From NCBI RefSeq assembly GCF_000585495.1, contig NZ_CP007264.1:1550001-1614000 (forward strand): a DNA stretch of 64,000 nucleotides, given 5' to 3'. A model generated the notes under the pieces. That model did not search any database, was not told the origin of the DNA, and was given only the letters and a program-made list of their open reading frames with translations. Origin of the DNA: Thermococcus nautili. Its GTDB lineage: Archaea > Methanobacteriota_B > Thermococci > Thermococcales > Thermococcaceae. Shown here piece after piece: positions 9,215 to 20,392 of the stretch. Each line of letters starts with the position of its first letter. Positions within the stretch are counted from its first letter, which is position 1. The position numbers and the translations under genes were made by a program.

Positions 9215-12200
9215 TCACATCATCCGTTGAATCTGCTTGCTGGTTTCAATGCTACTCTCAGAGGCTATCTTCTTCATCAGACCTTCCTCATCAATGTAGA
9301 ACTGCCTGATGTAGTAGCCGACTTTGTCTATGCTTCTGATGCCGTTCTCAATCATCCATTCAAGGATTATCTTGCGCTTCTCAATCTCAAGCTCTATCTC
9401 CTTCATGCTCATTCCTGTATGGTGGGCAAGGGTGTTAAGGGTTCTGCTCGGAACTCCTGTAGGAACGAGTTCATCCTTGGCCGGGTCGTATTTGTAGAGC
9501 TTGTTGAGCTGTATGCTCTCACCCTCTATTCCCGAAACCTCCGCTATCTCCGTAACGCGCCTTATGGTTCCCTTCTTCCTGCTGTGGAAGCGGACCTGCA
9601 TGATGATTATATCAAGGGCAGGAATCATAATCCTCGGGACGTTCATCGGCGGACTCTCCAGCCTGACTATCGTCTCACGGGCGCTGTTTGCGTGGATTGT
9701 TCCCATACAGTTCGACACAAGGATTCCGTTGGCGACGTAGTTGTGGTCCTCTTCAACAGTCAGGTCGTAGAGGTACTCTATGCCCAGCTCCTTGGGCTCG
9801 ACTTCTTCAACGCTCACAACCTCGTCCCAGTAGACGTCGCCGTCGGCGATGAGCTCAAGCCTCTTCGCCTGAACCCAGGTCTCTTCATCCCCCAGGTCGC
9901 TCGCAACCTGCTGGAGGGCGAGTGCTATGCCCCTGAGCGCGGAGCGCCTGATTTCCTTCATCCTTCCCTTCTCAACGTGCCTTATGAGGCTCTCCGAGAC
10001 CTTCTCGCCGGCATAGCTTGAGGCGAGCTTCGAAAGCTCCGAAACCGTGAGGTTAAGCCTTCTCCTGAGGGGTTCGAGCATCGCCGGCGAAATCGGAACG
10101 CGGTCGGTTCTCTTTCCGCGGTGGGAGCGGTACTTTCTGATGAGCTCCTCAAGCTTCCCCCTCTTCCTTGAGTGCCTGAGCGGTATTGAGCGGTGGAATC
10201 TAGTCAGGTCTTCAACTCCCCTGACCGTGACCCTGAATATTACGCCCTCCTTGTAGCCCCTGTTCCTCACGCGGGAGACGGTGCTTATTATTCCAAGCCT
10301 CTGGAGGGCGTACCAGACCTTTCTCGCGAGGTTCTCGCTCCTTGTTGTCAGGACAACCGCCGGGCCGTTCTCGTCTATGTATGCATCGGCATCGAAGAGA
10401 CCCGCTATGAAGTGCCTCAGCAGGTCGTCGTTCGAGAGAACCAAATCCGGAACGTCGAGGCTCTCCTTGCGCCCTTTGGGTATTCCAAAGGCCCTGTGGA
10501 GGAACTCGGCGAAGGGCCTTGAGCCGTAGGTTACCACCGTGTAAGCGGGTTCACGCTTTACCTGCGGCTCGCTCTCGGGAAGGAACTCCGAGATGGCAGA
10601 GGTGAAGGCTTTCATGTAGGATTCATCGTCGAAGGTGGCCGAAATGTAGTAGCCGTCCGAGGATATGTAACCGTCTCCAAGGAGGACTCCAACGGCGTAG
10701 GAAAGGCTCTCGTTCACCTCGCGGACGAGCTTCACGGGCTTCGAGTTGATTGAGAGTAGATACTGCGCCATCTCGGGAGGAATGCCATCGTTCGGAACCT
10801 TTACGAGGCCGTTTCCGTTGGGGACTAGGTAGTAGTCGCTTATCCCCGCGTAAACCTCGGGGTTGATGATTGCTCTCCTCTGCGGCGGCCTTGGGGGCTT
10901 CCTCATCACTGCCACTCTGTCACCGGGCTTGAGCTTCTCCGCTTCCTTTCTCACCACGTCGCCGTCGGAGAACACGAAGAACGGATGGGTCTTTGTGAGT
11001 ATCACCTCGTTGCCCGTCCGCGTTCTCACGCGGATGAGTTTCTCCCCTTCTCTAACCTTCCTCCTCCAGACCCTCGAAACGACGTGCTTTCCTGCCTTGA
11101 GGTCTGGGCCAACGCTCACAACCTCAAACCTGTCTTCCTCGTCGAGAACCACGTACTCCAAATCCTTATAGGTTTCAATCCTGTCGGAGTATTTCTGGAA
11201 GAGCTCCTCGAGCAGGTCGCCTATGAGGACGAAGCGGCCGTCCGAGAGCTGGATAACCGAGAAGTCGTAGAGGGCTCCATTGTGGCCCGTGTTCATGGCT
11301 GTGAACATCGTCCTTGCCTCGGGACCACGAACCTCACCGACGATGATTCTGTCGGGACGCATACGGAGGGTATTCTTGACGAGGTCGTCCATGGTGACTT
11401 CTCCCTTGCCCTCGAGGTTCGGCGGCCTCGTCTCAAGCCTTATCCAGTGCTCCACCGGGAGCTGGAGCTCGGCGGTATCCTCTATGCTTATAACGCGCTC
11501 GCTCGGTGGGATGAACATTCCAAGGGAGTTCAGCATCGTCGTCTTTCCGGAACCGGTTCCCCCAGCGACGAGAACGTTGGCCGGTTTAACGCCGAGACCG
11601 TCAACGAAAACCCAGAACAAAGCCGCTATCTCTGAGTTTATGGTTCCGTACTTGATGAGGTCGATTATGGTGAGCGGGTCCTTCTTGAACTTACGTATGG
11701 TTATCGTCGGACCGTCGAGGCTTATCGGCGGAATCGTCGCGTTAACACGGCTTCCGTCCGGAAGACGGGCGTCGAGGAGCGGGCTCTGCTGGTCAATCCT
11801 TCTGCCGACTTCCCTCGCTATCCTCTCGATGATGTTGAGTATCTCCTTCTCCTCGGGAAACGTTATGTTGGTTTTACACATGTTGAAGCGCCTGTGCCAG
11901 ACGTAGACTGGCCTTCCCGTTCCTATGACCATAATTTCCTCAAGGTTGTCGTCCCTGACGAGCGGGTCGAGCTTGCCGTAGCCTATCATCTGCTGGACTA
12001 TCATGTCGGCCAAGACTTCAATTCTTCCTTCGGAGTAGTGAGGGGCCTCCTCCTTAATCATCTTCTTTACCGCGTTGAGGAAGACTTTCCTGCGCTCCTC
12101 TGGGTTGGGTATCGCCGTTGGGTCTATCTGAATCTCGGTGATGGCCCTCTCCTTAATGCGCTTGAAGAGCTGCTGCTCCTCCCTGCTGAGCTTGGGGAAG

Positions 12201-12838
12201 CGGACCTCGTAGATTGGAACAGGCTCACCCTTGACCTTGATTATACGGACGTTGCCGTATGCATCCAAGACTTCACCCCTGCCGGCAAAGGAGGGCTCTT
12301 CTGGGGCGGATGCTCCAAGGATGTCCTGTATATTAGCGGAGGGCTTCCTAGCAGGCTGGGGAACGCTCCTAGCCGGGGAAGCTGGAGTAGGTTCAGGTTT
12401 TGAAAGAATCTCGCTCAGGAAATCGGCACCGGTCTCGCTACCCTTCGGCGCGGGGAGTGGGGGTGAACGTGAGACTTTTGATTCAACTGGCTTGGGCTTC
12501 GGTTTCGGCTGGGGAGTCGAGGAGCCTCCCAAGAGAGAACTCAGCAGGTCGGCACCAGTTTCGGGTGTTGACTGCTCCCGCTTCTGTGCTGGAGCCTCTT
12601 CCTTTCCCCCGAGTATGGAGCTTAAAAGGTCAGCACCGGTCTCCTTTGGCCCCTCTTTCGGCTTATCCTTTGAAACACCCCCGAGTATGTCCTCAAGGCT
12701 TCCACCGGAAGATGAAAACGGGAGGGGTGGCTCTTCCTCTTTCTTCTTGAGAACCTTCTCAAGGGGGTCCTCGCTGCCGGAGAGTATCTCGTCTATCCAG
12801 GAGAACCCCTCCCCCTTTTTCTTTTTCTCACCGAACAC
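9215..12838 (-). CDS. klbA: KlbA-type secretion ATPase (TadA/VirB11 family) interrupted by an intein
   Basis: 1207 codons; after removal of the 522-residue intein the ATPase would be 685 residues. The first 170 residues are a low-complexity Pro/Ser/Glu tail with repeated ADLLSS-LGG-type motifs. The N-terminal ATPase domain follows, then Walker A (GGTGSGKTT, about residues 425-433), the Asp box region and Walker B-like RIIVGEVRGPE. The conserved GHNG/CMGTIHANS region is split by the intein. These hexameric ATPases power assembly or secretion through GspF-type platforms, encoded just downstream. The start is GTG 12838 behind GGTGAGAG. Two further operon members precede it, without pilin or prepilin peptidase genes in the window. 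Confidence 0.93.
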   Translation of the reverse strand: MFGEKKKKGEGFSWIDEILSGSEDPLEKVLKKKEEEPPLPFSSSGGSLEDILGGVSKDKPKEGPKETGADLLSSILGGKEEAPAQKREQSTPETGADLLSSLLGGSSTPQPKPKPKPVESKVSRSPPLPAPKGSETGADFLSEILSKPEPTPASPARSVPQPARKPSANIQDILGASAPEEPSFAGRGEVLDAYGNVRIIKVKGEPVPIYEVRFPKLSREEQQLFKRIKERAITEIQIDPTAIPNPEERRKVFLNAVKKMIKEEAPHYSEGRIEVLADMIVQQMIGYGKLDPLVRDDNLEEIMVIGTGRPVYVWHRRFNMCKTNITFPEEKEILNIIERIAREVGRRIDQQSPLLDARLPDGSRVNATIPPISLDGPTITIRKFKKDPLTIIDLIKYGTINSEIAALFWVFVDGLGVKPANVLVAGGTGSGKTTMLNSLGMFIPPSERVISIEDTAELQLPVEHWIRLETRPPNLEGKGEVTMDDLVKNTLRMRPDRIIVGEVRGPEARTMFTAMNTGHNGALYDFSVIQLSDGRFVLIGDLLEELFQKYSDRIETYKDLEYVVLDEEDRFEVVSVGPDLKAGKHVVSRVWRRKVREGEKLIRVRTRTGNEVILTKTHPFFVFSDGDVVRKEAEKLKPGDRVAVMRKPPRPPQRRAIINPEVYAGISDYYLVPNGNGLVKVPNDGIPPEMAQYLLSINSKPVKLVREVNESLSYAVGVLLGDGYISSDGYYISATFDDESYMKAFTSAISEFLPESEPQVKREPAYTVVTYGSRPFAEFLHRAFGIPKGRKESLDVPDLVLSNDDLLRHFIAGLFDADAYIDENGPAVVLTTRSENLARKVWYALQRLGIISTVSRVRNRGYKEGVIFRVTVRGVEDLTRFHRSIPLRHSRKRGKLEELIRKYRSHRGKRTDRVPISPAMLEPLRRRLNLTVSELSKLASSYAGEKVSESLIRHVEKGRMKEIRRSALRGIALALQQVASDLGDEETWVQAKRLELIADGDVYWDEVVSVEEVEPKELGIEYLYDLTVEEDHNYVANGILVSNCMGTIHANSARETIVRLESPPMNVPRIMIPALDIIIMQVRFHSRKKGTIRRVTEIAEVSGIEGESIQLNKLYKYDPAKDELVPTGVPSRTLNTLAHHTGMSMKEIELEIEKRKIILEWMIENGIRSIDKVGYYIRQFYIDEEGLMKKIASESSIETSKQIQRMM
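9710..11275 (-). mobile_element. KlbA intein with LAGLIDADG homing endonuclease (residues 522-1043 of the host ORF)
   Basis: The host sequence jumps from GHNG to CMGTIHAN; everything between is the intein, beginning ALYDFSVIQL and ending GILVSN. The first residue is Ala rather than Cys or Ser, which is the class 2 arrangement known for KlbA inteins, in which Cys+1 of the extein is attacked directly. The penultimate residue is Ser rather than the usual His before the terminal Asn. Two LAGLIDADG motifs are visible (AVGVLLGDGYI, about residues 718-728; FIAGLFDADAYI, about 811-822), so a homing endonuclease appears intact. A helical, HTH-like segment (LNLTVSELSKLASSYAGEKV) lies between the endonuclease and the C-terminal splicing block. 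Confidence 0.93.
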
Positions 12839-12844
12839 GAACTC

Positions 12845-13873
12845 TCACCGTCCGGAGTTGTTATTCCAGCTCACGCGATAGGTTATATCAATCCTGTCAC
12901 CCATGAAGACTACCCACACCGGGAAGTCAGGGCCGTTATAAGGCTTCCTATCAACACTAACTGGTGAACCCACCCTAACGCCAGAGATAAGGGTGTCGGT
13001 GAGTTTAAAGAGGTTGTTCTCCGGCATTGTAACGTTAACTGCTCTCTTCGCCGGCCCATTAACGCCGGAGTAGCCCCAGACGAACCTCTGAAGGTACTCC
13101 TGGTAGGTCATGGTGTAGTTGGGAGTGTAGTCGTAGGTTTCGCCATCGAGGAATATAACCGGCTGGGCAACCGCGAAGAAGACGTGGAACAGCTTGTCCT
13201 TGCTGTTGAAGTTGGGAACGTTGGTAATCCTGAAGTCAACGAGACCCTCGTATTTGAGCACCTTCACGTTTCTGTCGAGGATGGGAAACATCGAGCGAAC
13301 GCTCAGGAAAGTGGGCCTGTTTATGAGCCGGGGATAAACCGAGCCGCAGACGAGACTATCAAGGCCACCGTTGTTGTCGAGAACCGCGCTGACGAGAGTG
13401 CCGTTTTCGTAGGTGAGCTTGGTGAGCCTGCCCGCGTCGCCGCAGGGCGAGTTGAAATCGAGGAGTGGAACAAGGTAGGAGGAGTTCTCGGTTATCCTGA
13501 AATTGACCACGACGGTCTCGTAGGGTGCGAGCCAGAAGCCAACAAGGTAGTTGACGGATTTGGAGAGGAGCTCCCTTGAAACCGCACCCTGAAGCTCACC
13601 GGTGGCCGTTCTGTAGTTGTAGAGGTACTCACTTCCGTTTCCGCGGAGAACCCTGAAGTCATACCTGGGGTTAACGAGGACGTACTTGGGATAGGGGGCA
13701 GTGTTAACGAGGGTGACGTTGAAATCAACCATTATTTCACCGAGGAGGCCTATGTTATTGTAACTCATTCCCCCAGGGAGCGTGCCGGGGAGGGTGTAAT
13801 CTTGGGCTAGGGAAAATGCGGGAAGCGAGAATAACAGGGTGAAAAGCAAAAGAAGTGAAAGGAGTCTCCTCAT
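12845..13873 (-). CDS. Secreted protein of the KlbA operon
   Basis: 342 residues. Signal peptide MRRLLSLLLLFTLLFSLPAF followed by SLAQ, then a wholly extracellular beta-rich domain with scattered sequons and no C-terminal anchor. It contains a conserved cysteine pair (FNSPCGDAGR and SLVCGSVYP). ATG 13873 follows GAGGTGGTG. The gene lies between the coiled-coil membrane protein and the KlbA ATPase with gaps of about ten bases, so it is part of the same transcript. Probably an external component or cargo of the machine. No family recognised. Confidence 0.75.
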   Translation of the reverse strand: MRRLLSLLLLFTLLFSLPAFSLAQDYTLPGTLPGGMSYNNIGLLGEIMVDFNVTLVNTAPYPKYVLVNPRYDFRVLRGNGSEYLYNYRTATGELQGAVSRELLSKSVNYLVGFWLAPYETVVVNFRITENSSYLVPLLDFNSPCGDAGRLTKLTYENGTLVSAVLDNNGGLDSLVCGSVYPRLINRPTFLSVRSMFPILDRNVKVLKYEGLVDFRITNVPNFNSKDKLFHVFFAVAQPVIFLDGETYDYTPNYTMTYQEYLQRFVWGYSGVNGPAKRAVNVTMPENNLFKLTDTLISGVRVGSPVSVDRKPYNGPDFPVWVVFMGDRIDITYRVSWNNNSGR

Positions 13874-13883
13874 GGACACCACC

Positions 13884-15350
13884 TCACGTTGAAACCTTTG
13901 CCACGTAGAGGTACTGCTGGTTCTGGAGTATGTCCGGGACGAAGATTGACGGAACCTTAACGATTACGAGGAACTCGGTGTTGGGCGGGAGCACCAGCAT
14001 GTCCGAGGACTGTTCGAGGTCTATGACCTTCCATCCGTAGCTCTGAAGGGCCTCCTTCGCCTGGTCACTGGCCTGTATCTTTCCGGCAGCTATGGCCTTT
14101 AGTATCTCGGCGAGGTTAACGTTGTAGGAGTAGCTGGCAGAGGAGCTCTGGCTGGCGCTCTGGGAGTTGGAGTAGGTGTCCGAGACGGTGGTGCCGTTGG
14201 AGTACTGGAAGTCGCCCGGATTGTAGGTTGACGCGTGGTTCTCGTTGTAGGTGGTCGAGGTGGAGGAGCTGGTTGAACTGCTCTGGCTCTGGGATTCGCT
14301 GACCGAAATCTGACCGGCGTTTGTCGGAAGGAGGACGAGTTCAACGTAGCCCTGGTTAACTATCTCGCGGTAAGAACCCTTGGTGCCGTTCTTAGCGAAG
14401 AACATCACGGCGTCGCCCGGCTGGATGAAGCCACCGGTAATCCTGTCCCTGGGCAGAACGAGGGCAATCTCAACGTACTGAACCTTGTAAACCTTGTACT
14501 GGAGCAACTCGGTGTAGCTCGTGACAGCACTCAGGAGGGATTTAGCTTCCGCCTTGGATAGGAGCTGTTTGGTGCCCTCCTTCTCAAGGATAACATCGTT
14601 GCCCGGAATGTTGTCAATCTTCCAGAAGTAGTAGTCCCTCCAGAGCGAGAGAAGGTATGAATCGGGGTTTATGGAGTTAACCTCCTCAATGGTCTTGGCG
14701 CTCATGACCTGGCTCTCAAGGGTCTTCATGGCGGAGACGACCTTGGTCCTGAGACTGTCGGGGAGGGGCATCGAGAGGAGCGGCTGGAACGCAACCTCAA
14801 TGGCCTGAATCTTAGCCTGCTTGGTCTGGTTAAGCTGTTTCTCATAGGCTATCCTTTCCTGCTCTTTGACGCACTCCTGATAAACCTGAACCGCCTTGTC
14901 AAAATAGGCCTTAACGTTTATCTCCTTCAGCTCATCGACGCTGTTGGCGCTCTGAATCTTCTGGAGAACGAGGTTTCTGACCTGAACGGCTTTCTGGGCA
15001 CAGTCCTTGTTGGAGAAGTTGTAGTGTGAGAAGTAGTAGTTGACCTCGTTGACCTTCTTGGTACGAAGGTCCTTCAGCTCGTTTGCGCTCCGGCTCTGCA
15101 TGTAGGAATAAACGCCGATTGAGATAATTAGAATGATTATGATTAAAATTGACGCACCAATCAGAATCCTCTTGCGCCTCTCCCTCTCACGAATGCTACT
15201 GATGGAGCGCGGTCTGCGCGGTGGCTTCTTCGCCGAAGCCGTCGGTGGTTTAACCGGGGGAGTCTCGGGCTCGGCCGTTACCTTCCCGAGCTCCCTCAGA
15301 CGACGTATTTTCGCTTCAATATCCTCTGCCACTTTGAGCACCACCATCAT
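13884..15350 (-). CDS. Membrane-anchored coiled-coil envelope protein, first gene of the KlbA operon
   Basis: 488 residues. A basic, proline-rich cytosolic N-terminus is followed by a single membrane helix (ILIGASILIIIILIISIGVY, about residues 61-80). A long helical region of about 180 residues follows (repeated lysine/glutamine-rich heptads, for example KEQERIAYEKQLNQTKQAKI), then a beta domain interrupted by a Ser/Tyr/Thr/Asn-rich insertion of about 60 residues. The topology suggests an inner-membrane anchor with a large external domain. The exact start among ATG 15350, ATG 15347 and a GTG further in is uncertain. A TATA-like ACTTAAATAAGG lies at about 15400-15411 on the minus strand. Confidence 0.78.
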   Translation of the reverse strand: MMVVLKVAEDIEAKIRRLRELGKVTAEPETPPVKPPTASAKKPPRRPRSISSIRERERRKRILIGASILIIIILIISIGVYSYMQSRSANELKDLRTKKVNEVNYYFSHYNFSNKDCAQKAVQVRNLVLQKIQSANSVDELKEINVKAYFDKAVQVYQECVKEQERIAYEKQLNQTKQAKIQAIEVAFQPLLSMPLPDSLRTKVVSAMKTLESQVMSAKTIEEVNSINPDSYLLSLWRDYYFWKIDNIPGNDVILEKEGTKQLLSKAEAKSLLSAVTSYTELLQYKVYKVQYVEIALVLPRDRITGGFIQPGDAVMFFAKNGTKGSYREIVNQGYVELVLLPTNAGQISVSESQSQSSSTSSSTSTTYNENHASTYNPGDFQYSNGTTVSDTYSNSQSASQSSSASYSYNVNLAEILKAIAAGKIQASDQAKEALQSYGWKVIDLEQSSDMLVLPPNTEFLVIVKVPSIFVPDILQNQQYLYVAKVST

Positions 15351-15710
15351 AGTTATCGCTAAGCCATTAAGGTCTCGAATAGTTTTTGAGCATTAATCCT
15401 TATTTAAGTTTCGGTGAGAACGTGGAACGGTTGGAAATAGTTGTCAAAGAAGTGAGAGGAAAGTGCCCTGTCTTCAAAGAAGGTGACAGAATCGTTGTAG
15501 AAGGCCCAACGATAAAACTGGACGAGACCGATGCAATTTGCACCCACGCCTTCGCGTCGCTATTGCCCTACATAGTGGCCCTGCGAAAGGGTATTAAACC
15601 GAGCGAGCTAGGCCTCGGAAGGGGAGAGAAAGCCTACGTTCAGTGCCTCGACCCGGGACCGCCGTACACCGACGGAGGAACTGTAATCTTCGAGATAACG
15701 GTGGTTAAAG

Positions 15711-17884
<2,174 letters not shown>

Positions 17885-17887
<3 letters not shown>

Positions 17888-18175
17888 CCTCCTCCCCGCC
17901 CTGAAGGGCGAGGGTTCTAACGAGTTAACCCCTCGCCAGCGGGCGGTTCGGTTCGCGGGCCCATCACCTACTCGGGTTACCCCTTTCGGTTCAGCCCGCG
18001 GGCCCGGTCTAAGGCCCATTACCCCTACGGGCAAAGCCCGATTGGGGTTATGACTTAGAGGCCACCACTTAGAGTTTTTAACTGCCACAACGGGCAGTTC
18101 TTGAAAGGACGCCTTACGGCGTCAACCCTCCAATGCTGGAGGGTAACGTGAAACTCTTTTGAGAGGGTTGTCTTA
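17885..18175. mobile_element. Orf-less hairpin-rich element with an IS200/IS605-like end (remnant or TnpB-dependent miniature element)
   Basis: The 383-base gap between the methyltransferase and the gene at 18271 holds no convincing ORF. It starts with TGACCTCCTCCCCGCCC and the perfect hairpin CGCCCTGAAGGGCG (17898-17911). The first 17 bases nearly match those at 44899 that begin the TnpB-carrying element. A chain of further hairpins follows: CGGGCAAAGCCCG at about 18028, CTGCC/GGCAG at about 18082, GACGCCTTACGGCGTC at about 18108 and CCCTCCA/TGGAGGG at about 18126. Ends and strand are not defined because the terminal motif is palindromic. It may be a decayed transposon, a miniature element, or the DNA of a structured RNA. 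Confidence 0.5.
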
Positions 18176-18270
18176 TGGTGGCCTCTTCGAAGCCCTTATT
18201 AGACGGGAGACCATTTAAGGATTTCGGCAAAACTTTTAAGCGGATTTTCCCTACTTTTTCAGGTGGTCAG

Positions 18271-18654
18271 ATGAAGGTCAGGTCACTCGTTTTTGGCCTC
18301 GCGGTCCTCATGGTGACCCTCGCGGGGGTGGTATACTACTCTTTCAACTACTACAACTTCAACTACCAGTGGAAGACCAACCTCGAAGATTATCGGGAGT
18401 ACCGGCTCATCGGGAACTCGACGCTGAACGGCTACGTGAAGGCCGACGGCGAGGTAAGCGTCTACATCCTGACGAAGGAGGACTTCAAGAGGCTCAAAAA
18501 AGGCGAGCTCTTCAGCTATTACAGAGCCTGGGAGCACGTTAAAGCTGTTGAGCTCAACGACGTCAGAATTCCGGATGGGGATTATCTCCTTGTCATCAAG
18601 AACGAGGAGAATGGGATGCAGTGGATTTCCGTTAAGCTGGTGGATAAAAAGTGA
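18271..18654 (+). CDS. Small membrane-anchored or secreted protein
   Basis: 127 residues from ATG 18271 behind AGGTGG. The N-terminal hydrophobic stretch (SLVFGLAVLMVTLAGVVYY) is a signal anchor. The remaining 100 residues form an external beta-rich domain with motifs such as YVKADGEVSVYILTKEDF, resembling a small stress-tolerance type beta sandwich, but no family is recognised. A TATA-like CTTTTAAGCGG lies at about 18233. The longer upstream frame starting at 18175 reads through the preceding repeat element and was rejected. Confidence 0.72.
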   Translation: MKVRSLVFGLAVLMVTLAGVVYYSFNYYNFNYQWKTNLEDYREYRLIGNSTLNGYVKADGEVSVYILTKEDFKRLKKGELFSYYRAWEHVKAVELNDVRIPDGDYLLVIKNEENGMQWISVKLVDKK

Positions 18655-18656
18655 AA

Positions 18657-19334
18657 TCAGCACAGAATCGCGTCCTCGCTCAGGACGTCGAACTCGACCC
18701 TTCCGATGCCCTCAATCCAGGCCTCAACTTTATCCCCGTGCCTCAGCGGACCGACTCCTGCGGGAGTGCCGGTTGCTATTATGTCACCCGGCTCGAGTGT
18801 CATAACGGAGCTTATGTACTCTATGAGCTCGGGAACCTTGAAAACCATCTCGCTGGTTCTTCCGAGCTGTCTGAGTTCGCCGTTCACCTTCAGGCCGATT
18901 TCGAGGTCGTCTATCTTCAGCTCGCGCTTATCCACGACCCTCGGGCCGACTGGCGCGAACGTGTCGAAGCCCTTCGCAATCGTCCAGGGAAGGCCCTTTT
19001 CCCTCGCCTCGGCCTGAAGGTCTCTCGCTGTAATGTCGAGCAGTATCGTGTAGCCGAGGACGTAATCCATGGCTTTCTCAGCGGGAACTCTCTTCGCGCG
19101 CTTCCCGATTATAACCGCCAACTCGACCTCGTGGTCAACCCTCTTGCTCATTCTGGGCAGAATTATCGGCTCGCCGGGGCCGATGAGCGCACTCGGAGGC
19201 TTGAGGAAGAAGACCGGCTTCTCCGGAACGTCGCTCTCCATCTCCCTCGCGTGCTCGGCGTAGTTCTTGGCGAGAGCCACTATTTTGCTCGGGCGCAACT
19301 CGTAGAAGCCGTCCATGTAAGGCAACCGGACCAT
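18657..19334 (-). CDS. Fumarylacetoacetate hydrolase (FAH) family enzyme
   Basis: 225 residues. Single FAH domain with the metal-binding pattern VDHEVELAVIIG (E-x-E) and KGFDTFAPVGP, and the active-site GDIIATGTPAGVG near the C-terminus. Family members hydrolyse or decarboxylate acylpyruvates and related beta-keto acids using a divalent metal. The substrate in Thermococcales is not known. ATG 19334 follows GGTGATGG. It ends two bases from the convergent gene's stop. Confidence 0.9.
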   Translation of the reverse strand: MVRLPYMDGFYELRPSKIVALAKNYAEHAREMESDVPEKPVFFLKPPSALIGPGEPIILPRMSKRVDHEVELAVIIGKRAKRVPAEKAMDYVLGYTILLDITARDLQAEAREKGLPWTIAKGFDTFAPVGPRVVDKRELKIDDLEIGLKVNGELRQLGRTSEMVFKVPELIEYISSVMTLEPGDIIATGTPAGVGPLRHGDKVEAWIEGIGRVEFDVLSEDAILC

Positions 19335-19423
19335 GCCATCACCGTTCCGAGTTCCCGGGAGGCGAATTAAACCTTGCCATACGAGGGACAAAAGTAATAA
19401 GGGGAACCGCCAAAGATTGAGCG

Positions 19424-20392
19424 GTGGTGGGGTTGCAAAAGGTCCTCGTGAGGGAGAGCGGAACGCTCGCGGTCTTCGCGGTTGTGGTGTTTGCTGTCTT
19501 TTTCATCTGGATTGCCATCGGAATGCTGAGCTTCGCGCCGACGTGGTTCGCCCTCCTCTTTTTGGTCATGCCGGTTCTGTTCATACTCCTCGCCCTCGCG
19601 AAGGGAACGAGCGTCTTTACCGGCAACAAAAAGGCCTCGGCCCTCTTCGAAAATTCTGAGGTGTCGGAGAGCGGAGTTACGCTTCCAGAGGAGCTCGAAT
19701 ACGAGACGGGCAGAGTAACCCTCGACGGCTACTGGACGAGCACCGGGCGGAGCAGGAGCTACAACGTCAGGAGGAGCTTTGAGGTCAGGGAGAGGAAAAC
19801 TGGCACGTTCGTGGAGTTTCCGGACGAGCCCTTCAGAGTCCAGGTGCTCCGCGACGGAACGGGTAGAGTTGAGGCTCCAGCGGTGAGAATCCTCAGCGAA
19901 CCCTACAGGGACGCCCTCCTGATTTTCTTCACGGACGAAGGGGAGGTTACCGGCTCGGGAAGCCTTACCCTGAGTAAGGGGAGCGACGTCGCGACGGTGA
20001 CGTTCAGGGGAGAAGGAAAGGAGCTAAGAGGAAACGTGCAGGCCGAGCTGTCGAAGGCGAGGAAGGTGAGAATCGAAGTCGGCTCGGGAAAGGTCTGGAA
20101 GAGGATAGCCGAAGGACAGAGCTTCGACTTCACGTTTTCACCCATCCCCGAGGAGAAAACTGTAGTCTTCGCCAACTACAAGACCGTAAGTCCCATGTCG
20201 CTCGTCAAGGCCCTCTGGAGGGACACCGCCGTGCTCGGCCACGGAGCGTTTGAGCTCAAGGCGGTGCTGGACGTTCCGCTCGCGAGGGACGTCGTTGAGA
20301 AGGCTGAATTTCAGGTTGAGCTGAAGAAAGAAGGGAACGTGGAAAAGAGGGAAAGGAGCGAGTTCGAGGAGGAGTGGGGGTTCTGGAACTAG
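19424..20392 (+). CDS. Membrane protein with two N-terminal helices and an external or cytosolic beta domain
   Basis: About 322 residues. Two closely spaced helices (LAVFAVVVFAVFFIWIAIG and WFALLFLVMPVLFILLALA) are followed by about 250 residues of soluble, beta-rich, highly charged sequence with no cysteines. No recognised family. The start is ambiguous: GTG 19424, or TTG 19433 behind GGTGGTGGGG. A TATA-like AGTAATAAGG lies at about 19393. The C-terminus overlaps the convergent trpS by four bases. Confidence 0.65.
   Translation: MVGLQKVLVRESGTLAVFAVVVFAVFFIWIAIGMLSFAPTWFALLFLVMPVLFILLALAKGTSVFTGNKKASALFENSEVSESGVTLPEELEYETGRVTLDGYWTSTGRSRSYNVRRSFEVRERKTGTFVEFPDEPFRVQVLRDGTGRVEAPAVRILSEPYRDALLIFFTDEGEVTGSGSLTLSKGSDVATVTFRGEGKELRGNVQAELSKARKVRIEVGSGKVWKRIAEGQSFDFTFSPIPEEKTVVFANYKTVSPMSLVKALWRDTAVLGHGAFELKAVLDVPLARDVVEKAEFQVELKKEGNVEKRERSEFEEEWGFWN

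Noticed and set aside
9227-10021. A 264-codon plus-strand frame opposite klbA
   Set aside because: Antisense shadow of the ATPase and intein C-terminus; composition and lack of start signals argue against it.
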